Below, piece after piece: positions 11,379-22,700 of a stretch of DNA of 64,000 bases (its first letter is position 1; each line of letters begins with the position of its first letter). A model generated the notes under the pieces. It ran no database searches. It saw only the letters and a list, made by a program, of their open reading frames with translations, and was not told the DNA's origin. The translations under genes and the position numbers were made by a program. The DNA comes from Microglena sp. YARC (taxonomy: Eukaryota > Chlorophyta > Chlorophyceae > Chlamydomonadales > Chlamydomonadaceae). Where the stretch lies: positions 3,333,936-3,397,935 of the forward strand of contig CM039462.1 of NCBI GenBank assembly GCA_022414725.1, read 5' to 3'.

Positions 11379-13728
11379 TTCACACCCACCAACAGCAAGA
11401 GACTATACTTGATGCCTGTTACGCCGATGGGCCCCTCTCCAAGTTAGTGGCACAAGCTGGCAATCATGCCCCCCCACACAAACACACACCCCACACCAAC
11501 ACCAACAAGAGACTATACCTGATGCCTGTTACGCCGCTGGGCCCCACTCTAAGTTAGTGGCACAACCTGGCAATCATGCCCCCCACACACACAAACACAT
11601 CCCAACACCCCCAATACCAACAAGAGACTGTACCTGAGGCCTGTTACGTCGCCTTTGGACCCTCGCTCCATCTCGCTCAGGGGGGGGCACAGGGGGGGGC
11701 TCTGCCCCGTTTATGCCAAGCTGGTTGGCAGGCGGGTGCCAGGGGTAGGGGAAGCGCCACTTCACCTCGAGCTTAATGTCTACTTGGCACATGGGGCAGG
11801 TGGGAGCCACCCCTTGAGCGTGGCACTGGTGTAGCCACTGGGTCAAGCATGTGTGGTGGTAGGCATGGCCACACGGGAGGGAATAGCCCCTGGCAGCGTT
11901 GGCTGCTGTGTGGCTGCCCGAGCTGAGGGCGCTGGACAGGGCAGGGTTTAAGGGGGGCTGGGGGGCTGCGTCAGCGTCAGCAGCACCAGCAGCGCCAGCC
12001 TGTCCCGGCCCTTGGGCGAAGTCCCCAGTCGGGCCTGCAACAGCTTCAGTCCTGTCCCTTTGTTGAGGGTCTGTGGTGTTGGCTTGGCTTCCCTCGATTT
12101 GGGTTGCGTTTGGGGGGTCCAGTGCAGCGTCCGTGTTGACGTTATGTGAAGCAGAGAACGGCGAGCTGTTGGCATCAACACTCAGCGAGTTAGGTGATCT
12201 AGCAGATGTGGAAGCACTTGCTGGCCCGTGGTCCGCAGCTGCCACCTGGGACAGAGGCTCAGGAAGCTGCATGGCAGCTGCCCCCTCCTTTGCTGATCCA
12301 TCTAAGGATATTTTGCCCTTGGTGATGTCTTGCCCAGGGAAGCGCCACTTCACGGATGATGAGGTGTGCGGGTCTTCTGCTAACTGAACCCCGCTGACTC
12401 CAAGTGCCCCATCCCGAGGGATCTGCTCCCCGCTGGCTGACGCCTCAGCAGCCCCTACCATGTCCTGCATGGCGGCAGAAGCAGTACGCTCTGTGCTCGT
12501 CTCCCCCCCAAGGTTCTCCTTCGTGCTGGCCCTAGCTGTCAGACCTGGGCCAGCTGCAGCCGCCTTCTCCCCAGCAGTCGACGGCCCCGGCTCAGACGAT
12601 GCTGCGCTGTCCACAGCCCCTGCCCCTGCAGCAGCTTGCGTGCCAGGTGGCTCGGTGGGCGTGGGGGAGGTGGCACTAGCCTCACATCTCCCCTCTGTCA
12701 TATCACCCCAGCAGATGGCACAGTTGCCTCCCATGCGCTCTATCTCGACAGCATTGGCAGACTGCACAGTGTGGTGGTGGTGGTGCAGTATAGTTTATGT
12801 TGCAGTGTACAAATAGACAGATGGGACAGTTGCCTCTCATGCGCTCTATCGTAACAGCATTGGCAGACTGTACAGGTGAGGGTGGTGGTGGTTGTGGTGC
12901 AGTATAGTTTATGTTGCAGTATACAAAAGGACATATGGCACAGTTGCCTCCCATGCGCTCTATCTCGACAGCATTGGCAGGCTGCACAGGGCGGTGGTGG
13001 TGGTGGTGGTGGTGGTGGTTCAGTAAACCGGTAGTTTATGTTGCGGTATCCAAAAAAACAGACGGCACAGTTGCAAAGGGTATTTCTTTATTTTGCAGCA
13101 TAGTTTATCTCTCATTATAGTTTCTTTTGCAGTGCAGTTTCTTTTGCAGTATAGTTCATTTTGCAGCATAGTTTCTTTCGCACAATAGTTTATTTTTTGT
13201 CTTGGAGAAGGGCAGGAAATTGTGGGAATTGTTTTTAATGTGTGGGGTAAGTGGTGGTGGTGGTTGCGTGTGTGGGGTGTGTGGGGGTGCATTGGGAAGA
13301 GCATCGTTTACCTATCAGACTACACCATGTAGGCAATGAGGACGCCTCGTTATAGGGCGCACGATTGATTTATTTAGGGTGGGTGGTGGTGGCGGGTGAT
13401 AGGGTGGGTGTTTGGGTTGGTTGTGGGTGTGTGGGGGGTGTGGAGGTGCATTGGGAAGATCCTCGTCTACCTAGCAGACCACACCATGTAGGCAAAGAGG
13501 ACCTCAGCCCAACCCAACTAGTGTTACCCCTTGTTGTCACTTTCGGGGCGTATTTGGTGATGCAGCTACAAAATATTCACAACTAGGGAGGGTGGGTGGT
13601 GTTGGTGGGTGGCCCAAGTGTAAGCAAGGGGTAACACTAGTTGGGCTGGCCCCCTCACATTACGCCTCGTAATAAGGCGTACTAATGATTTATTTAGGGT
13701 AGGTGAGTTGGTTGTGGGTGGGTGTGAA

Positions 13729-13767
<39 letters not shown>

Positions 13768-16700
13768 GGGGGCTATTGGGTAGAGCATCGTCTACCTAGC
13801 AGACTACACCACATAGGCAATGAGGACCTCAGCCTGACCCGTGTTGTAGCTAAAATCGATTTAGTACATCATTATGCTTTACTCTCTTGATTTCTTGATT
13901 CCTTGCCTCGTTGCTTTCTTACTCGTACCTTGTGAATTTGAGGATGGTTGGAAGACCCCCCCGGATGGTGTGGAGCAGGTCTTGGGTCAATTATGGCCTG
14001 CCTATGACAATGTTAGGTAGTAACTAGGGATGCCCCTTTCGATAATCTTCGTGGGCTTATTCAAAGAAGGGACTGTTATAGCAATTCAGCGGATGATTTG
14101 GATCTGGGTCTTTCATACCTCCCCTGTTTCAGGCTGGATTTCGAGAATTTAAGAAACTTTTGGAAACTGCCCAGAATTCTAAAAGAGGTTCCGAAAATAC
14201 TCCGATTTGTAACAGAAATTCCGAAAATACTCAGAATTCTCGATTCTCAGGCCAAAATGTTGAATTATGAATTATTGGGTCACATTCTCATGTTTGAGGA
14301 ACAAACAACTGACTACAAAGTGTTTCGAAAACCCAAATCATCCGCTGAATGGCTTTACCTATTTTTAAAGGTGATCAATTCATGTTCTTCTAGAACTCCA
14401 AAGTTCCAACTTACAACTATCTATCAAAGACTACGAAAGAATATAGAAGGCTGACCTCCCAAACAATGAATCATAAGGACCGATGGAGAGTCTAGAAGAT
14501 GCAATGTAGAATGTGTATTTTATAACAGGTCGATGTCGAAAACCTTTCTTCTGCCCTTTAACCTTTCCTGAGCCAAGTATTCCCACTCCCATTATGATTG
14601 AAGGTGAGCGTATGTGTGTATTTGCATGCCTTTTGTGTATATGTTTATGTACATGTGTATGTGTGTATACATACACATGTATGAACATCGAGACCAGCAT
14701 GGTTGTCAATATCGTTCTGGTTCCAATATAATTGCACAATATAATGATTTACCAAGATTTACCACACAATTTGAACAATATATTGATATATCGCTGTATT
14801 GTGTACGGTGTATCATACTATATTGTACAATTTATCATACATACATACTACAATATATATCCTACATACTATCTATATATCTATATCTGTATCTATATAT
14901 ACAAACAATATCGGACAAGCCTAAGCATCTCACCCGTAGCGCCTTGATCCGGACGATGCTGATAGCCGTGTGCAAGGATTCGTAGAAGCTGATGACAGGA
15001 CCTCCCCAGAAAACAACAGATACAAAGGTGGAGAAGATGAATCCGGCACCGTAGATCCAACACACTGCTGGGAAGGAGTAGAGGATGACCTGCGTGGTGA
15101 TTGTTGAAATGTGTTGAAATTAGTGCTGACAATTTGTTGATCCTTTAATTTGTTGAAATTGGTGTTGACAATTTGTGAATGAATTGTTTTGTTGAAATTG
15201 GTGTTGACAATTTGTGAATGAATTAATTTGTTGAAATTAGAGCAGACAATTTGTTGATCCAACACACAGCTAGGAAGGAGTAGAGGATGACCAGCGAGGT
15301 GATGGTTGAAATGTATTTAATTAGTGCAGACAATTTGTTGATTAATTTATTTGCATGTTGATCAATTAATTCGTTGATTTATTAATTTGTTAAAATCAGC
15401 TCAGACAATTTGTTGATCCAACACACAGCTAGGAAGGAGTAGAGGATGACCAGCGAGGTGATTATTGAAATGTATTTAAAATAGTGCAGACAATTTGTAA
15501 CCGAATTCATTTGCATATGAATCAATTAATGTTTTGATTAATTAATGCGTTGAAATTAGTGCCGACAATTTGTTTATCCAACACACAGCTGGGAAGGAGT
15601 AGAGGATAACCTGCAAGGTGATTATTGAAGATTTTCGAAAATAGTGCAGACATTTTATTTAATTATTAGTATATATTTAATCAATTGGTGCAGACAATTT
15701 GTTGATTCATTCATTTGCATATTAATCAATTCATTTGTGGATTTATTATTTGTTGAAATTAGCTCTGACAATTTGTCGATCCAACACACAGCTGGGAAGG
15801 AGTAAAGGATGACCTATGAGGTGAACGTTGAAATGGGTTGAAATTAAAGCTGGCGATTCGTCGTTTAATTAATTTGTTGAAATTAGTGCTAACAATTTGT
15901 TGATCCAATAAACAGCTGGGAAGGAGTAGAGGATGACCTACAAGGTGACTGTTGAAATTGTAAATTAAATTGATTGAAGTTTTAAATTAAATTTTAAATT
16001 GATTGAAATTGATTGAAATTTTAAATTAAATTTACCTGCAAGGTGACTGTTGAAATTTTAAATTAAATTGATTGAAATTTTAAATTAAAATTTTAAATTA
16101 AATTTTAAATTGATTTAAATTGATTGAAATTTTAAATAAAATTGACCTGCAAGGTGACTGTTGAAATTTTAAATTAAATTGAAATAGCACCTTGCTAGAC
16201 GTAGCACCTTAGGATACCCTGAATACCCGACTGGCACAGCTGTCCTGCGCAGTTCCTTTGAATGACTTGGCTTAGGCTGATGCAAATTTCATGTACACTT
16301 TTTTGTTTGCGACGCGTTGCCATTCTGTTGCTGCTTGGCGACGCATGGGTCCGGCTAAACGATGATGATGGCGAGGCGTGAGGTTCAGGGGGCCAACCCG
16401 TTTGCTTACACAGGGGCAAACCACCGAGTATGTACCCTTGAAAGAAAGTATTTCAAAGGAAATGCAGCGTTTCACAGTTATGTACTCAATTGCCAACTAG
16501 CAATAGTCCCGCCTCACGCCGGTCTACCGTGTAAATCTCTTTCTGACCCTCTCTCTATATATATACAGCTACCACCATCCATTATTCACCAACCTACTTT
16601 TTGGAATGCCTTGCTGAGCCCATACACGCACAGATTCACACATACGCACACAGATGCACACAAAACACACACACATATCCATCAACCTACCTTTTGGAAT

Positions 16701-19700
16701 GCCTTGCTGAGCCTGGAGTTGATGCGTATGATGATGCGTGCAGCTGTTGGCGGGTCTCGGAACAAGATGTACGAGACAAATACAGAAACCAGGACAAAGT
16801 ACTTCTCACAAGAGAGGCGCATGATGGCGAGGGCGGACTCCACCAGGGGTATGAGGGTCATGTGCTCAGGATCCTGTTGGTGGTTGGGGAGAGAGGGTAG
16901 TTGGGGGAGAGGGAGGGAGGGGAGGGGAGGGGAGGGGAGGGGAGGGGAGGGGAGGGGAGGGGAGGGGAGGGGAGGTTGGGGGGAAAGGGTTGGTTGGTTG
17001 GTTGGTTGGTTGGGGGGGGGGATGGAGGGTTGGGGGGGGGGGGTAAACTCTAAACCATACATTTAAATCGGCAGGACAAAACGCGGTGAACAGTGCAAGT
17101 GAGCCTAGCAAAGAGGAGTGATCCCTGAGGCGCTTGTGTTGATGAGACCATGCCAAAGTCGTCTGCTGCATACCAGCATATTGTGTGCTGGCTCATACAT
17201 TTAGGTGGCAGGTTGCAAGCAAGGTAAGGCAGAGCAACAAGCAGAATGAACAAAGCAGGTATGCGCCCAAGCTGCTCATATCAATAAGGCCTGGGAGTGT
17301 TGCCTGCAGACGTAGGGTACTGGTTGACCAACAGACAACGGCCATTCATACATACATCTATATATATGTAGACATACAGAAATGCTTCACCAGCAAATTT
17401 CTGACCGGCCATGACCGGCGACTTCGGTCGTTCTGGAGTTCACGGTGGCAAATTACGTAATAATGCCCCCCTCCCCCCCTCGCACAAAAAACAGGGCCTG
17501 GATCATCGCGTATCGCCAGCAATTATCGCAATTTTCAAACTCGAGCAAATTTCGACCCATTTCCTTCTCTTTCTTTTTTTCTTTCACGCTGAACAATGTC
17601 GTCAACTTCCTACCGCATCATGATTCAAAGGGAATTCAGATAATTCCATTTCGTCGTCGACTTTGTTTGCTTCTTCGCGAGCTTGAGCATCCATGGCACT
17701 CAGGCTCATCGTCTACAATTTGTTGCTTCTTGAGGCCACCATGGCGCACCAGCAACCAATTCCAGGAGAGAGAAAAGCACAGAACACTGCTACCCAGCGA
17801 GCAAGGCGAGCTCTTCCCAACGACGACCTGACGATTCATTTCACGCATGCGCACTTTCACCATGCCTGTGCATAAATTGTGTCACGGTTGGCATCCAGTG
17901 GATGCGAGCAGCCATTTCCTTCCTATTTCTCACACTTGGACCGCTCATCCTATCTACGCAATCTCTTTTCATTGTATCGATGATTGTTAAGCACGGCGCT
18001 GCGATTTTTGATTCAGCAGGTGTTGACCGGACGGAAGTCGAAGATTTCTACCATAGAATCAGGAAACATGTCCCGCGCAGTATGCTGTACCGAGATTCAA
18101 TCGTTCGCAAGTTTTCGGTGGATCCGCTTGGTTAAATCACCCACAGGTCTGCCTTTTGTCCCCCCTTAGTCTTCTTCCCGATCAAACCTCGCAGCTAAAG
18201 TGGCAGGGTAGGGAGAGGTAGGGAGAAGAAGGGAAGACTGATGAGTGTGTTTGTTTTTGTGGGTTTTGGGCCTTGGGGGTGGGCAGGGGGAGGAGAGAGA
18301 GATGGGGAGCAGGGGACGTGTGTGTGTGTGGGGGGGGGGGGGGGGATAGATGGAGAGAGGGAGGGTGGATGGGAAGTAAGGGAGGGGGGTTGGAGACAGA
18401 AAATAGGAAGGAGGCATGAAGGAGGCGAGAGGGAGGGGCAAAGAAAGAGGGGAGGAGGGACTGAGGTAGGAGTGTGTGTGCAAGGGGGCGTGGAGGGGTG
18501 ACATGAGGCATTTTGCTATACATGCCTCCAGTTATTGTGTGAAAATGCAAAAGAAGGTCATGCTCACACAGGAAATGTCGAGTACATAAAAATGTTCATC
18601 AGGTTTTGTGAAGAAAGAATGAGCCTAAATTGCCCTTATGCAGGTTTGTATACATACATAGGTTTGTACACATACATACATACATGTATACATGTATACA
18701 TGTATACATACACAGGTTTGTATACATACATACATACATTAAATTGGGATAAAAAAGCAGGAAGACAGGTGAAGATAACTAAGACATACATGCATTTGAA
18801 TAGGCAGAACACTACACACCGTATACACTTATACTCAACTCACCATATACACGAATACTCTACACACCATATGCACGTATACCATACACACCTATATTGA
18901 ACACAACATACAATAAGAATATACACACCATATACAGTTATAATATGCACACTTATACTCTACACACCATATACACTTATCCTATACACACCATATACAC
19001 TAATACTATACATACCATATACACTTATACTATACACACCATATACACTTATACTATACACACCGTATACACTTATACTATACACACCATATACACTTAT
19101 ACTATACACACCATATACACTTATACTATACACACCATATACACTTATACTATACACACCATATACACTTATACTATACACACCATATACACTTATACTA
19201 TACACACCATATACACTTAAACTATACACACCATGTACACTTATACTATACACACCATATACACTTATACTATACACACCATATACACTTATACTATACA
19301 CACCATATACACTTATACTATACACACCATATACACTTATACTATACACACCATATACACTTATACTATACACACCATATACACTTATACTATACACACC
19401 ATATACACTTATAACATACACACCATATACACTAATATTATACACACCATATACACTTTATACTATACACACCATATACACTAATATTATACACACCATA
19501 TACACTTATATTATACACACCATATACACTAATATTATACACACCATATACACTTATATTATACACACCATATACACTTATAATATACACACAATATACA
19601 CTAATACTATACACACCATATACACTTGTATTATACACACCTATACAAAACACACCGTAAACACTAATACTATACACACCATATACACTAATACTATACA

Positions 19701-22700
19701 CACCATATACACTAATACTATACACACCATATACACCTATACTACACACACGTATACTGAACACACTATCTACACAACTACTATACACACCATATACACT
19801 TATACTATACTTACACTCATCTTGCTGATCTCCGCTGCATGCTTGCGCAGGTTGTCGCTTAGTGGTTTCATGCTCCCACACCATTGCGATACTTCCCCAA
19901 ACAGCTGATTACCCATAAAACCATTGTTCTCGTCGCCTTCGCTTGTGGAGTAGCGGTGGAGCCTGAACAGGAGGAGTTCACTCTCATGCAGGTTGAGCTT
20001 GTCGAACACGCCCCCTTGGGGAGGGAGCAGCAGCTGCCTAACACCATCCATGCAGAATTCTGTGTCGGGCATATCCTCGGACAGGGTGGCGAGGTCTATT
20101 TGGGAGTAGGCTGGGTGGAAGGGGGTGGTGGTGTTGTAGAGGTCTAGGCTGTGTCCGGCAAGCTTGACTGGCAGTGTGGAGGGGTGGGAGACAATCTGGC
20201 GTTCTAGGAGTAAGGGCACACACAGCGCGTTGAACGCTGCCATGGACGTGATGATGAGGGTGAAGAGCATGATGCGGGTGTTGCACCTGGGATGGAGGGA
20301 GGGGAACAGGGAAAAGGGGAAGGGGGTCAGTCACAGGCAGGGGGGGGGGGAAGGGGAAGGGGGAGGGTTGCACCTGGGATGGAGGGAGGGGGACAGGGAA
20401 AAGGGGGAGGGGGTCAGTCACAGGCAGGCGGGCGGGGGGGGGGGGGGGGGGGGGGGGGAGGGGGAAGGGGGAGGGGTTGCACCTGGGATGGAGGAGGGGG
20501 ACAGGGAAAAGGGGGAGGGGGTCAGTCACAGGCAGGGGGGGGGGGGGGAGGGGGAAGGGGGACGGGTTGCACCTGGGATGGAGGGAGGGGGACAGGGAAA
20601 AGGGGGAGGGGGTCAGTCACAGGCAGGGGGGGGAGGGGGGAGGGGGAAGGGGTTGCACCTGGGATGGAGGGAGGGGGTCAGTCACAGGCGGGGGGGGGGG
20701 GGGGGGAGGGAAGGGGGAGGGGTTGCACCTGGGATGGAGGGAGGGGGACAGGGAAAAGGATGAGGGGGTCAGACACAGGCGGGGGGGGGGGGGGAGGGGA
20801 AGGGGGGAGGGTTGCACCTGGGATGGAGGGAGGGGACAGGGAAAAGGATGAGGGGGTCAGACACAGGCGGGGGGGGGGGGGGGGGGAAGGGGGGAGGGGT
20901 TGCACCTGGGATGGAGGGAGGGGGACAGGGAAAAGGGGGAGGGGTCAGTCACAGGCGGGGGGGGGGGGGGGGGAGGGGGAAGGGGGACGGGTTGCACCTG
21001 GGATGGAGGAGGGGGACAGGGAAAAGGGGGAGGGGGTCAGTCACAGGCAGGGGGGGGGGGGGGGGGGGGGCAATTGGGATGGAGAGAGGGGAACAGGGAA
21101 GTAGGGGAGGGGTCAGTCACAGGAGGGGGGGGGGGGGGGCTGTCATAGAACAATGCATGCGTTTGGAGTGCAGGGGGAAAGTGTTTAGGGTTCAGGGTTT
21201 TGACTGACCTCCTGGAATAACGCTACGTACTACGAACTACGAGACCCAAATCCAAATCATCCGCAGAACGGCTATAAAGGATCTATATGATGACATCTTT
21301 CTCAGTATACCCTTATCTTATGGTGACCCATGGAGTCCTGCCTCAGTCAGTTTAACACAGCTTGGACTGCATTGTTTCATCCACTGACTGCCCATGGTTT
21401 CATAGACCAATTGCCCTATAGCTAGGGAACGGCAATATGATATCATATGATGCCGGCAGTCTGACTAGGCTAAAGTGACCATTTATATACAATAGCATAT
21501 GATGAAGTTTGCATGATATCATGCTCGCCTTTGGTCAACATCATATTATATGCCGGTCCCTACCTATGGTACTCCATGGTCTCCTACCTCAATCAGTTAA
21601 AAACAGTTTGGACTGCATGGTTTCATACACTGACTGCACATGGTACCCCATGGCTTCATACACTTACTGTGTATGGTGACCTATGGTTTCATACACCAAA
21701 TGCCCTATGGTACTACGTGGTCACATACACCAACTGTCCATGGTAACACATGGTCTCCTACCTCAATCAGTCTAAAATAGTTTGGACTGCATGGTTTCAT
21801 ACACTGACTGCATATGGTACCCCATGGTTGAATACACAGACTGCGTTTGTTGACCCACGATTTCATCCACAAAGTGCCCTATGGTACTACATGGTCTCAT
21901 ACACCAACTACCCATGGTAACACATGGACTCTTACCCCGATCAGTTTAAAACAGTTTGAACTGCATGTTTTCATACACTGACTGCCTATGGTGCCCCATG
22001 GTTGAATACACAGACAGCGTTTGGTGACCCACGATTTCATACACCAACTGCCTTATGGTACTACATGGTCTCCTACCTCAAGCATTTTAAAACAGTTTGG
22101 ACTGCATGGTTCCATACACTAAATGCCTATGGTGACCCATGGTTACACACACAGACTACCTATGGTGCGCCATGGTTTCATACACCAACTGCCTATGGTA
22201 CTACATGGTCTCCTACCTCAAGCATTTAAAAACAGTTTGGACTGCATGGTTCCATACACTAAATGCCTATGGTGACCCATGGTTACACACACAGACTGTC
22301 TATGGTGCGCCATGGTTTCATACACCAACTGCCTATGGTACTACATGGTCTCCTACCTCAAGCATTTAAAAACAGTTTGGACTGCATGGTTCCATACACT
22401 AAATGCCTATGGTGACCCATGGTTACACACACAGACTGCCTATGGTGCGCCATGGTTTCATACACCAACTGCCCTATGGTGACCCATGGTTCCATACACT
22501 AAATGCCTAAGGTGACCCATGATTTCATACACCAACTGCCCTATGGTACTACATGGTCTCCTACCGCGAGCATTTTAAAACAGTTTGGACTGCGTGGTTC
22601 CATACACTAAATGCCTATGGTGACCTGTGATTTTATACACCAACTGCCCTATGGTACTACATGGTCTCCTACCTCAATGAGTTAAAACAAGTTTGGTTTG

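Noticed and set aside
18960..19484. Long frames with repeating YGVYSISV or THTIYTYTI on both strands
   Set aside because: They are the 24-bp satellite read in frame; 24 is a multiple of 3, so no stops arise. No start or splice support.
20164..21207. Gly-rich plus-strand frames up to 270 residues
   Set aside because: They are produced by the G-rich acceptor array of intron 3, with frames changing at each G tract.
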